Shown here: positions 1 to 6,719 of the stretch, one piece after another
Layout: each line of letters opens with the position of its first letter
How positions within the stretch are numbered: the first letter of the stretch is position 1
DNA from: an uncultured Emergencia sp.
GTDB lineage: Bacteria > Bacillota > Clostridia > Peptostreptococcales > Anaerovoracaceae
NCBI GenBank assembly: GCA_902476665.1
Contig: CABSEO010000037.1
Location: 1 to 10,398, forward strand
DNA length: 10,398 nt
Direction: 5' to 3'
Position numbers and translations under genes: made by a program
The notes under the pieces: model-generated
Told to the model about the DNA's origin: nothing
The model's input: only the letters and a program-made list of their open reading frames with translations
Databases searched by the model: none

Positions 1-484
1 GAATCAGCCTCATTGTTTTATGTTCTTCATAATAAGCAGGATCTTCATACTCTATCAGAGAATGAAACATGGTGCCGTCCTTCATCCGATGTCCGTAAAG
101 GATGGTGTTAAAATCTTCAAAAGGATTCTCGCATCGGTAGTCAATAAAGATAGAACCTTTACCATTCCACTCGCCGTTCACCATATGATACAGATAATAC
201 TCATTATCATCACCCTGTACCACCGGGTAGTTAATCACTGTGCCTTCTGAATAAATCCAGGCTTTTACATCTTCGTTTTCCGCCAGCAGACTTTTAAAGT
301 CAATGTGTTCCAGATCCTCCTCAGTTCCTGCCAGTGTCTGCAGTTCTTCATAGGCCTGTGTACCCTGATGGTATTCCAGAAGAATACCACCGATTTTATA
401 CAGCGAAAAGCCAATAATAACAAGCAGTACTCCGATGATCACTCTATATAGAAATGAAGTTTTTTTCCTTTCTTTTTTTTTCAT
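1..484 (-). CDS. srtB: Class B sortase, 3'-truncated by window edge
   Basis: This membrane-anchored cysteine transpeptidase would join surface proteins to peptidoglycan or to pilin-like partners outside the cell. I translated 161 residues from ATG 484-482; the rest lies beyond position 1. A Lys/Arg-rich start (residues 2-8) is followed by one membrane segment (about 13-36), which gives an N-in, C-out type II topology. The sortase B core then begins, with INYPVVQGDDN (about 84-94) and NTILYGHRMKDGTMF (about 126-140), which carries the catalytic His132. The catalytic Cys (TLxTC) and Arg would be in the missing part, so activity cannot be judged. CTCCC at 492-496 is a GGGAG ribosome binding site on the minus strand, 7 nt before the ATG. 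No sorting-signal substrate gene is visible nearby. Class B assignment is confident; the substrate is unknown. Confidence 0.9.
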   Translation of the reverse strand, partial: MKKKERKKTSFLYRVIIGVLLVIIGFSLYKIGGILLEYHQGTQAYEELQTLAGTEEDLEHIDFKSLLAENEDVKAWIYSEGTVINYPVVQGDDNEYYLYHMVNGEWNGKGSIFIDYRCENPFEDFNTILYGHRMKDGTMFHSLIEYEDPAYYEEHKTMRLI

Positions 485-545
485 CTCAAAGCTCCCTGTC
501 TAAATCGTATCTTTTATAATATCACAAAAAAAACCTGATTTCATC

Positions 546-559
546 TTTATGCGCATAAA
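546..559. promoter_or_regulatory. 14-bp perfect palindrome in divergent spacer
   Basis: TTTATGCGCATAAA is a perfect self-complementary 14-mer in the 102-bp spacer between the sortase gene (minus) and the small membrane protein gene (plus). A dimeric repressor or activator site is the obvious reading, but no regulator is encoded beside it. I found no convincing -35/-10 pair for either gene here, so its relation to a promoter is unproven. Confidence 0.35.
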
Positions 560-586
560 TTTATCCTAACCTCAAATATTAGAAAC

Positions 587-922
587 ATGGAGTTAATAGT
601 TTTTATGTTGGGCGGCGTTTTTTACGGACTTACGGAAATACTTTACCGAGGTTACACCCACTGGTCCATGGTTCTTACCGGCGGTGCAGTAGCCTTTACC
701 TTTTACCTGATGACACCTTTTCTTCTCCAGATGAATCTCTTTGCTGCAGCGCTGGTGGGAGCTGTCATTGTCAATGTGTGGTTTCAATGGGACGTCTGGG
801 ACTATTCAGCTCTTCCCGGCAATATTATGGGGCAGATCTGCCCTAAATACACGGCATATTGGTTTCTAATATGCCTTGCCTTCTTCTCTCTGATAAAATA
901 TAATAGAACTATATTTTTCTGA
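587..922 (+). CDS. Small CmpB-family (PF06541-like) membrane protein
   Basis: This is a 111-residue, very hydrophobic protein with about three to four membrane segments (roughly 2-18, 28-47, 50-67 and 91-104). The segment WDYSALPGNIMGQICPKYTAYW (71-92, starting W71-D72-Y73) matches the conserved aromatic-rich motif of the clostridial family annotated as 'putative ABC transporter permease' (CmpB). No ATPase partner is present here, so transport is not shown and the name should be read as a family label. The ATG at 587 has no clear ribosome binding site. The in-frame ATG at 605 has GGAG at 589-592, but 12 nt away, so the start may be either. The longer start completes the first membrane segment better. 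The mutase gene starts 30 nt downstream, so the two are probably co-transcribed. Confidence 0.75.
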   Translation: MELIVFMLGGVFYGLTEILYRGYTHWSMVLTGGAVAFTFYLMTPFLLQMNLFAAALVGAVIVNVWFQWDVWDYSALPGNIMGQICPKYTAYWFLICLAFFSLIKYNRTIFF

Positions 923-952
923 CAAAACAACAATTTATAGGGGGACAGTATC

Positions 953-2468
953 ATGGCAAAATATGATTACAGTAAACTGCAGAACGGCAGTGATATCAGG
1001 GGAGTGGCCCTTGAAGGAGTTTCAGGCGAACCGGTTAATCTGGATCATACAGCAGCAGGCCGCCTGGCCAGGGGATTTCTTTTTTGGCTCTGCCATACCA
1101 CAGGTAAGGAAGCGTCTCAGCTGACAATTTCAGTTGGCCGGGATCCGAGACTCTCAGGCAAAGACCTGGCTGACGCCTTTTTTGAAGCTGTAAAACCTTA
1201 CGGGTGCCGGCTCTTATCGGCAGGTATCCGCCATGTTCATGTCCACAGTTTTTGAAGAGTACCGCTGTGACGGCGCGGTGATGATCACTGCAAGCCATCT
1301 GCCATGGAATCGCAACGGTATGAAGTTTTTCGGCGAAAACGGCGGGCTTGACAAGGGCGATATTGCTGACATCATCACCTTTGCTGAGTCGGACTCCATT
1401 CTGAATTCCGTAAGAGTAAGTACGCCGAAAGAAGTGGAAGAAATTCCGCTTCTCGATACATATGCCGCTCATCTCAGAGCACTGATTAAAGGCGGCACAG
1501 GTGGAGGTGAGCTGCCTCTTTCCGGCATGAAGATCACTGTTGATGCAGGGAACGGTGCAGGTGGCTTTTATGCTGACAAGGTACTGAAACCGCTAGGTGC
1601 CGATGTATCCTCCAGCCAGTTTTTAGAACCTGACGGGAATTTCCCAAATCATGCGCCAAACCCGGAGGATAAAAAGGCCATGGAGGCTATCTGCAGCAGA
1701 GTCAAAGAATGCGGCGCGGATCTGGGCATTATCTTTGATACTGACGTGGATCGTTCTTCTGCCGTAGATGAGCATGGCAGAGAAATCAGCCGCAACGGTA
1801 TCGTGGCTATGGCTGCAGCTCTCATTGCAGATCAATATCCGGGGACCACTGTGGTCACTGACAGCATCACCAGCAGACAGCTGACAGCTTTTCTAGAAGA
1901 TCAGCTGGGTCTGACCCATCTGCGGTTTAAGCGGGGGTACAAGAATGTTATCAACAAGGCTAAGGAATTATGTGATAAAGGCATCGACAGTCAGCTTGCT
2001 ATCGAGACTTACGGCCATGCCGCCTACAGAGAAAACTATTTTCTCGATGATGGAGCTTATCTGGCTACAAAAATTGTAATAAAAGCTGCTCAGCTTTTCC
2101 GGGAAGGAAAAGGGATTTCCAGTCTGATTTCCCATCTGGCCGTTCCTGCTGAAGCTATAGAGATCCGCTTTCCTATACTGGCAGAAGATTTTTCATCTTA
2201 TGGCGATGAAATTCTCCACAACCTGGAAAAGCTTGCTGCCGACGGTCAGATAGAAGATGCGGTGCTGGTACAGCCCAACTATGAAGGTGTCCGCATTGAC
2301 TTCACACATGAGTCCTGTAAAGGCTGGATGCTTCTCAGAAAATCTCTTCACGATCCAATTATGCCTCTAAATGTGGAATCTGATGTAGAAGGCGGCTGCG
2401 ATGAAATTCGCCGCAGGCTGAAACCTCTGCTGGAAAAATACAACGATCTGGATATATCCAGACTATAG
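953..2468 (+). pseudogene. Phosphoglucomutase/phosphomannomutase, frameshifted
   Basis: This is an alpha-D-phosphohexomutase of the clostridial ManB type, about 500 residues when intact, which interconverts hexose 1- and 6-phosphates for sugar-nucleotide synthesis. The first part (953 to about 1229) begins MAKYDYSKLQNGSDIRG after a GGGGG ribosome binding site at 940-944. Reading then has to shift to the frame open from 1221 to 2468. The downstream frame holds the catalytic phosphoserine loop TASHLPWNRNG (numbered from the ATG at 1233, Ser21), the metal loop DTDVDR (169-174), the sugar loop ETYGH (258-262) and the C-terminal phosphate-binding loop around R369-S371. Relatives read roughly AGxASTPAMFMSTVF at the junction. 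Here AGI is followed directly by the bases for PAMF with the middle missing, consistent with an 8- or 11-nt loss. Reinitiation at ATG 1233 (weak AGG at 1222-1224) would yield a 411-residue protein with the catalytic loops but without the first ~90 residues. A sequencing or assembly error is also possible. Confidence 0.85.
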
Positions 2469-2504
2469 TTTCTGTCGGCCTGATACCCTCTCAGTTGTCC
2501 GCAC

Positions 2505-2754
2505 TGAAAGGGCTGTTAACCAAAAAACGGAAAAAATGAATTTAAAAGTATAAATAACGACATTTTATTAACCAGAAACTGCAAAAAATAAAGAATTGAG
2601 TATGAAATCACCGGCTGAAATGGCCTTTTCAGACACAATTTTCATACTCAAATCGAGAAAAATTGTGGTTTCTGGTTAATTATTATCCGGAATTTCAGTT
2701 CATATGCAAAATTTCTTATACTCATAAAACGTATTTCTTCTTATATTGGTTAAC
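2505..2754 (+). repeat. Left inverted arm with nested palindromes
   Basis: The arm carries four copies of a box related to ATTAACCAGAAAC: 2515-2529 (plus), 2567-2579 (plus), 2668-2680 (minus) and 2748-2754 (minus, short). The two inner copies are a perfect 13-bp inverted pair. Inside them TTGAGTATGAAA (2596-2607) pairs perfectly with TTTCATACTCAA (2640-2651), and CTGAAA (2615-2620) pairs with TTTCAG (2627-2632). Between the outer and inner boxes, AGTATAA (from 2547) faces TTATACT (from 2716). The whole arm could fold into one long interrupted hairpin. Confidence 0.85.
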
Positions 2755-2790
2755 CCCCACTTGAATTTTCCATTATTTGTAAAATGTTCA

Positions 2791-2819
2791 TTGACAATTC
2801 TCTTCCTTAAATGTAAAAT
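2791..2819 (+). promoter_or_regulatory. Consensus promoter of the element gene
   Basis: TTGACA (2791-2796) is followed by a 17-bp spacer and TAAAAT (2814-2819). This matches the vegetative sigma consensus closely and lies about 30 nt upstream of the ribosome binding site. It sits inside the element but outside the repeated arm, so the element's gene does not depend on host transcription. Confidence 0.75.
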
Positions 2820-2849
2820 AATGACATTCAAAGAATGAAAGGAGCACAT

Positions 2850-3638
2850 ATGGGATATCAGGAACTGACAAAGCAGAATATCAGCCTGCAGAAAGAGCTG
2901 ATAAAACAGTTTACCACAGCACTGAGCTGTTTGCCGGAGGGCAGACTGACTTGCAAGAAAATCCACGGCAAGGTTTATTACTACAGCGTTGATTCCAAGA
3001 CAGGAAAACAGTGCTATATCAGGACAAAGAACGAAAAGCTGATTTATCAGCTGAAAAACCGGCGTATTATGGAATCTGCCATTGTCATTATGCAAAAAAA
3101 CGTGAAAGCTCAGGAGAAAATGCTGAAGCAATATCAGAATTTTGATCTGGCTTCTGTTGAGAAAAAACTGGCTCCCGTGTATTCTAATGCATCTATTGCC
3201 AATTCATATCAGATAAATGCAGGTTTTCGCTCTTCGCAAAACAAATTCTACCTGCAAGGGCTGACAGAACGGACTTCCTTTGGCCTATATGTCCGTTCCA
3301 AATCGGAAGCACTGATCGCCGAACTGCTTTATGCCAAGAATATTCCTTTTCAGTACGAAGCTCCACTGCCTCTATCCGCTAAAGATGGCAAAACGATCAT
3401 CTACTACCCTGACTTTACGATCATTACGCCTTCAGGAAATGCTATCTACTGGGAACATGCCGGCCGACTCGATCTGCCTTCTTACCGTGAAAAATTTTTT
3501 GTGAAACTGACTGACTACTATTATCATGGTCTTATTGTCCCCAATAATTTAATCATCACAATGAATGGACCCGAGGGAAGTATTGATTTGGAAGCCATCA
3601 ACAGAATCATTGAAAGCCAGCTGCTGCCACTTTTCTGA
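2850..3638 (+). CDS. Element-encoded PD-(D/E)XK-like nuclease protein
   Basis: The protein has 262 residues if it starts at ATG 2850, which is preceded by AAAGGAG (2838-2844) at 5 nt; the ATG at 2835 precedes that site and is unlikely. The N-terminal half (about 1-110) is Lys- and Gln-rich, probably helical, with a short GKVYYYSV/KQCYIR beta segment (about 40-58). The C-terminal half (about 148-262) has the order of a restriction-like nuclease core: RSKSEALIAELL with E153, an I-P-F-x-Y-E segment with E170, YYPDFTII with D188, and IYWEHAG with E202-H203. It continues with YREKFFVKLTDYYYHG and a hydrophobic LIIT strand. The canonical Lys of E-x-K is absent; this WEH variant is one I associate with uncharacterised Firmicutes proteins. 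DNA binding or cutting at the element's own boxes is a natural hypothesis. No signal peptide or membrane segment is present. The fold call is moderate, the role unknown. Confidence 0.75.
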   Translation: MGYQELTKQNISLQKELIKQFTTALSCLPEGRLTCKKIHGKVYYYSVDSKTGKQCYIRTKNEKLIYQLKNRRIMESAIVIMQKNVKAQEKMLKQYQNFDLASVEKKLAPVYSNASIANSYQINAGFRSSQNKFYLQGLTERTSFGLYVRSKSEALIAELLYAKNIPFQYEAPLPLSAKDGKTIIYYPDFTIITPSGNAIYWEHAGRLDLPSYREKFFVKLTDYYYHGLIVPNNLIITMNGPEGSIDLEAINRIIESQLLPLF

Positions 3639-3733
3639 TCCCCTTTCAACGCCCTCTCAGTTCTATACTACTTCGTACTGCATGCTCTGTTTTCTACTAT
3701 CCTGTTCCTTCTATTCCGGTAATCCCTACCTAC

Positions 3734-3983
3734 GATTAACCAGAAAATATGAAAATAAGCTTTATGAGTATAAAGAACTCCCTATAGAAATTGAAAATCC
3801 TCACAATAATTAACCAGAAACCGCATTTTTTCTCAATTTGAGTATGAAAATCCTGCCCGAAAAGAGCAATTAGGTCGGTGTTCTTATACTCTCATCTTTG
3901 TTTTTTGCAATTTCTGGTTAATTAAAAGGTTATTTTTATACTTTTAAGTCCATTTTTTACGTTTCTGGTTAACAGCCCTTTCA
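3734..3983 (-). repeat. Right inverted arm with nested palindromes
   Basis: This is the inverted counterpart of the left arm. Boxes lie at 3735-3747 (plus), 3809-3821 (plus), 3910-3922 (minus) and 3961-3973 (minus). TTTATGAGTATAA (3761-3773) mirrors the left arm's TTATACTCATAAA at 2716-2728. GAGTATGAAAA (3840-3850) faces CTTATACTC (3883-3891). The central loop (3851-3882) has diverged from its left-arm counterpart far more than the boxes have, which suggests that the boxes are what is under selection. Confidence 0.85.
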
Positions 3984-4004
3984 AAGCAGGGGGCGGAGAC
4001 TTTT

Positions 4005-4880
4005 CTACTCACAGACACATTTTACTTCTTCCAAAAACAGCTGTGCGGCTCTGGAAAATTGCTGTTCTTTTCTCCAGATCAGCCGCATAGGGGAACTGAT
4101 TGTGGGAACGATGGGCCGAAAACACAGAATGCTTTCCGTCCCGGTATTAACCAGCTTATCAAATCCCAATGCATAACCCAGACCTTCCCGTACTAAAATA
4201 GAGGCATTGAAGATCAGATCATAAGTGGCAACGATATTCAGACGATCATAGTTCCTTTTCAGCCATTCCGGCATTTCACTGGTAGCCCCCTGTCTGGATA
4301 CAATTAATGGAAGCTCCGTCAGCTTTTCCACAGGAATTGTTGTTCGGGATACCATTGGGCTGTCTTTTCGCATAATCAGTCCCCAGGTATCCTCAACAGG
4401 TAAATCCAGATGTGCATACTTAGACAGATCAATATTCTGAACGACCACCGCAAAATCCAGCAGACCTTTATCCAGCCGTTCACAAACCGTTTCTGCATTT
4501 CCGCTGTACAAGTGAAAATGCAGGTTCTCATATTCCTTTCGAAGTTTTCCGGCAGCTTTTGCAAGCAAAGCCATCCCTTCTGATTCCGCACATCCGATAT
4601 ATATATCCCCACCGTTAAATTCATTCATGGACGCAAACTCATTGGTGGTCAGATCTACCATCTCAAGAATGTCCAAAGCCCGCTTATAAAGAATTTCTCC
4701 CTCCGGGGTCAGATGAATATGATAATTTCCCCTGGTAAAGAGTTTCTGCCCCAGCTCCTGTTCTAGTTCTTTGATCTGTTTAGACAGCGTAGGCTGAGTC
4801 ACATGAAGTTTCTGCGCTGCGCCGGTCATACTCTCTTCTCTGGCTGCTTCCACAAAGTATCGAAGTACCCTAAGCTCCAA
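4005..4880 (-). CDS. LysR-family transcriptional regulator
   Basis: This 291-residue protein has the standard LysR length. The N-terminal winged helix-turn-helix spans about residues 3-60, with ESMTGAAQKLHVTQPTLSKQ (16-35) as the core and KELEQELGQKLFTR following. The effector-binding domain runs from about 90 to 291. The start is TTG at 4880-4878: the codon immediately upstream is an in-frame stop (TAA), MELRVLRYFVEAAREES is the usual family start, and GGGGG lies 8 nt upstream. It is divergent from the hydrolase-flavoprotein operon, with a shared operator between, so it most likely controls that operon and itself. The ligand cannot be predicted. It ends 22 bp from the right arm of the symmetrical element, with no hairpin terminator of its own in between. 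Confidence 0.95.
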   Translation of the reverse strand: MELRVLRYFVEAAREESMTGAAQKLHVTQPTLSKQIKELEQELGQKLFTRGNYHIHLTPEGEILYKRALDILEMVDLTTNEFASMNEFNGGDIYIGCAESEGMALLAKAAGKLRKEYENLHFHLYSGNAETVCERLDKGLLDFAVVVQNIDLSKYAHLDLPVEDTWGLIMRKDSPMVSRTTIPVEKLTELPLIVSRQGATSEMPEWLKRNYDRLNIVATYDLIFNASILVREGLGYALGFDKLVNTGTESILCFRPIVPTISSPMRLIWRKEQQFSRAAQLFLEEVKCVCE

Positions 4881-4908
4881 TTAATAGTCCCCCTCTCCTA
4901 CTGTCTTT

Positions 4909-4937
4909 ATTATACTACGCTCGGATATTCTTTTCAA
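4909..4937 (-). promoter_or_regulatory. Predicted lysR promoter
   Basis: On the minus strand, TTGAAA (4937-4932) is followed by a 17-bp spacer and a perfect TATAAT (4914-4909). The -35 overlaps the loop and right half of the 10-bp inverted repeat at 4923-4945, so binding of the regulator there would be expected to repress its own gene. Confidence 0.7.
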
Positions 4938-4945
4938 GAATATCC
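4923..4945. promoter_or_regulatory. Inverted repeat, probable LysR operator
   Basis: GGATATTCTT (4923-4932), a 3-nt spacer, then AAGAATATCC (4936-4945) form a perfect 10-bp dyad. Its centre is about 67 bp upstream of the transcription start predicted from the operon promoter at 4965-4993, the usual place of a LysR recognition site. It lacks a following T-run and lies between divergent genes, so a terminator is unlikely. Confidence 0.65.
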
Positions 4946-4964
4946 AGACATAGATTATAACAAT

Positions 4965-4993
4965 TTGCTATTTCAAGTCTTTAGCTTCATAAT
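4965..4993 (+). promoter_or_regulatory. Predicted promoter of the five-gene redox operon
   Basis: TTGCTA (4965-4970), a 17-bp spacer and CATAAT (4988-4993) make a moderate promoter with a weak -35, as expected for an activator-dependent gene. The start would be near 5001, leaving a leader of about 119 nt in which I see no recognisable riboswitch. A second possible -10, TATACT at 5065-5070, has no matching -35. Confidence 0.5.
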
Positions 4994-5119
4994 AAAAATA
5001 AGAATTACTGCAGAATAAACTGCCGCAGATGATGAGACTATCACAGCCATACAAAAAAACTCTTTATACTGCTGCTGTTCCTGTACGATCGATTTTTAGA
5101 AATTGAGGAGGATTGGATT

Positions 5120-6118
5120 ATGATGAAAACAGAAAAACTGACACTGACTGAGACTTGGGATAAAACTTTCCCTGAAAGTGACAAAGTAAACCACAAAAAA
5201 GTAACCTTTATTAACCGCTACGGTATCACACTGGCAGCAGATATGTACACTCCCAAAAACATGGAGGGAAAACTGTCAGCCATCGCTGTCTCCGGTCCCT
5301 TTGGCGCCGTTAAGGAGCAGTCTTCCGGTCTGTATGCACAGAATATGGCAGAACGAGGTTTTCTGACCATAGCCTTTGACCCTTCTTTTACCGGAGAAAG
5401 TGGTGGCACTCCCCGCTATATGGCCTCCCCTGACATCAATACTGAAGATTTTCAGGCCGCTGTTGATTTTCTCTCAGTACAGGAAAATGTTGATTCTGAC
5501 AAGATCGGAATCATCGGCATATGTGGCTGGGGCGGTATGGCACTTAACGCTGCAGCACTGGATACCCGTATTAAGGCCACTGTTACTTCTACCATGTACG
5601 ATATGAGCCGAGTCAATGCCAAGGGATACTTTGATGAGGCAGATAATGCAGACGCTCGTTATGAAGTGAAAAAAGCACTGAATGCGACTCGTACGGCAGA
5701 ATATAAAAAAGGAGCCTATTCTCGCGCCGGAGGCTGTCTTCCTTATCCTGCACCGGAAGATGTTCCGTTTTTTGTAAAGGATTACAGCGCTTATTATAAA
5801 ACAGAGCGTGGCTACCATGTTCGCTCTCTGAACTCAAATGAAGGCTGGAACAATATCGGTACCATGTCTTTCATCAATCAGCCTATTCTGCAATACAGCA
5901 GCGAAATCCGCAGTGCTGTACTGATGATTCACGGGGAAAAAGCTCACTCCTGCTACTTCTCCAGAGATGCTTTCGCAGATATGATCAGAAATAACCCTTA
6001 TACAGATAATAAAGAACTGTTTATCATTCCTGATGCAGTGCATACAGATCTCTACGATCAGACAGATATAATACCTTTCGCGAAAATAGAAAAATTTTTT
6101 AAGGAGAATTTAAACTGA
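5120..6118 (+). CDS. Alpha/beta hydrolase with Cys nucleophile motif
   Basis: This 332-residue soluble protein has the alpha/beta hydrolase fold and resembles the dienelactone-hydrolase/YcjY-like group. The nucleophile elbow IIGICGWGGMALNAAA (131-146) carries Cys135 where most relatives have Ser. The catalytic His is His308 in AVHTDLYD, and the acid may be Glu273 in HGEKAHS. GERGFLTIAFD-like and GESGGTPR segments (about 78-99) fit the oxyanion-side strands. It would hydrolyse a small ester, lactone or thioester in the cytoplasm; the substrate is unknown. The start at 5120 follows GAGGAGG (5105-5111) by 8 nt; a second ATG lies immediately after. It is the first gene of the operon and its TGA overlaps the ATG of the next gene by one base, which suggests translational coupling. 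Confidence 0.9.
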   Translation: MMKTEKLTLTETWDKTFPESDKVNHKKVTFINRYGITLAADMYTPKNMEGKLSAIAVSGPFGAVKEQSSGLYAQNMAERGFLTIAFDPSFTGESGGTPRYMASPDINTEDFQAAVDFLSVQENVDSDKIGIIGICGWGGMALNAAALDTRIKATVTSTMYDMSRVNAKGYFDEADNADARYEVKKALNATRTAEYKKGAYSRAGGCLPYPAPEDVPFFVKDYSAYYKTERGYHVRSLNSNEGWNNIGTMSFINQPILQYSSEIRSAVLMIHGEKAHSCYFSRDAFADMIRNNPYTDNKELFIIPDAVHTDLYDQTDIIPFAKIEKFFKENLN

Positions 6119-6636
6119 TGCGGATCCTGATATTAAACGGCAGCCCACGGCTAAACGGCAATACTGCCTATATGATAAACGCTTTCAAAGCCGGTGCCCA
6201 GGAGGCGGGCCATACAGTGCAGATTGAAAACGTGGCACATATGAATATTCACGGCTGCATGGGCTGCAATCACTGCCGTGAAGCAGAAAAAGGCATTTGT
6301 GTCCAGAAAGATGATATGCAGAAACTTTATCCGGAGATTCTGGCAGCTGATATGCTGGTGTTTGCTTCTCCCATCTACTATTTCACCCTGTCAGCCCAGC
6401 TGCAGAGCGTAATTCACAGAACCTACTGCCTTGAAATTCCGAAAAACATAAAAAAAACTGCTCTTATTATGAGTTCCGGCAGTTCCTATGTATACGGTCC
6501 TGCTATCGCACAATACTATCATTCCATCGTAGAATACTGGAAGACCGAGAACTGCGGAATTTTTACCGCCAATGGAAAGGGGAATCGCTCCGCAGGAAAA
6601 AGAGAGGAACTTTATCGATTCGGAAAATCACTATAG
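6118..6636 (+). CDS. Iron-sulfur flavoprotein-like, flavodoxin fold (first copy)
   Basis: This 172-residue protein belongs to the NADPH-dependent FMN reductase/flavodoxin superfamily (PF03358-like). The FMN phosphate loop is ILNGSPRLNGNT (5-16), and ASPIYYFTLSAQLQ (about 84-97) is the second flavin contact. Between them Cys47, Cys50, Cys53 and Cys61 form C-x2-C-x2-C-x7-C. This matches the compact motif that binds [4Fe-4S] in archaeal iron-sulfur flavoprotein (Isf), so an FMN plus cluster electron carrier is likely. AAGGAG lies about 11 nt before the start, and the start overlaps the hydrolase stop. It is a distant paralogue of the protein encoded at 6720. The predicted substrate or partner is the neighbouring aldo/keto reductase, by context only. 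Confidence 0.88.
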   Translation: MRILILNGSPRLNGNTAYMINAFKAGAQEAGHTVQIENVAHMNIHGCMGCNHCREAEKGICVQKDDMQKLYPEILAADMLVFASPIYYFTLSAQLQSVIHRTYCLEIPKNIKKTALIMSSGSSYVYGPAIAQYYHSIVEYWKTENCGIFTANGKGNRSAGKREELYRFGKSL

Positions 6637-6719
6637 AGAAGTCGTCTTTACCAATTCTGTTTATCATCGGCTTCTTCGATATTCCTGTATACATAAAAAA
6701 ACGAAAAGAGGTAACAATC

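Larger units (their letters stand above)
2505..3983. mobile_element. Unclassified symmetrical element with ~250-bp inverted arms
   Basis: A single gene (2850-3638) is centred between two long imperfect inverted repeats, 2505-2754 and 3734-3983. The outermost 18 bp, TGAAAGGGCTGTTAACCA, are identical in the two arms. Inside them, landmark boxes match pairwise with start-plus-end sums of 6488 or 6489 (2515/3973, 2567/3922, 2680/3809, 2754/3735), so the arms are nearly equal in length although many bases between the boxes differ. The gene carries its own promoter. The element lies between the convergent ends of the mutase gene (stop at 2468) and the lysR gene (stop at 4005) and disrupts neither. 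No transposase, HUH or recombinase motif is visible, and no clear target duplication. The element accounts for both gene-free stretches here, 2469-2849 and 3639-4004. Mobility is inferred from the symmetry alone. Confidence 0.7.

Noticed and set aside
1215..1232. Programmed ribosomal frameshifting in the mutase gene
   Set aside because: No slippery heptamer, stimulatory SD or hairpin is evident at the switch, and conserved residues are missing there, so a deletion explains it better.
3652..3662. CCCTCTCAGTT, also at 2486-2496 just outside the left end
   Set aside because: An 11-bp direct repeat, but one copy is inside the element and not at an end, so it cannot be a target duplication; probably chance.
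3565..3813. 82-residue open frame overlapping the end of the element gene
   Set aside because: It is out of frame within the nuclease gene, lacks a ribosome binding site and runs through the right-arm repeats.
2505..3983. IS200/IS605 or RAYT/REPIN-type element, suggested by subterminal hairpins
   Set aside because: The protein has no HUH motif or catalytic Tyr context, and those elements lack long inverted arms at both ends.
4923..4945. Dyad read as a rho-independent terminator
   Set aside because: It is AT-rich, lacks a T-run and lies between two divergent starts.
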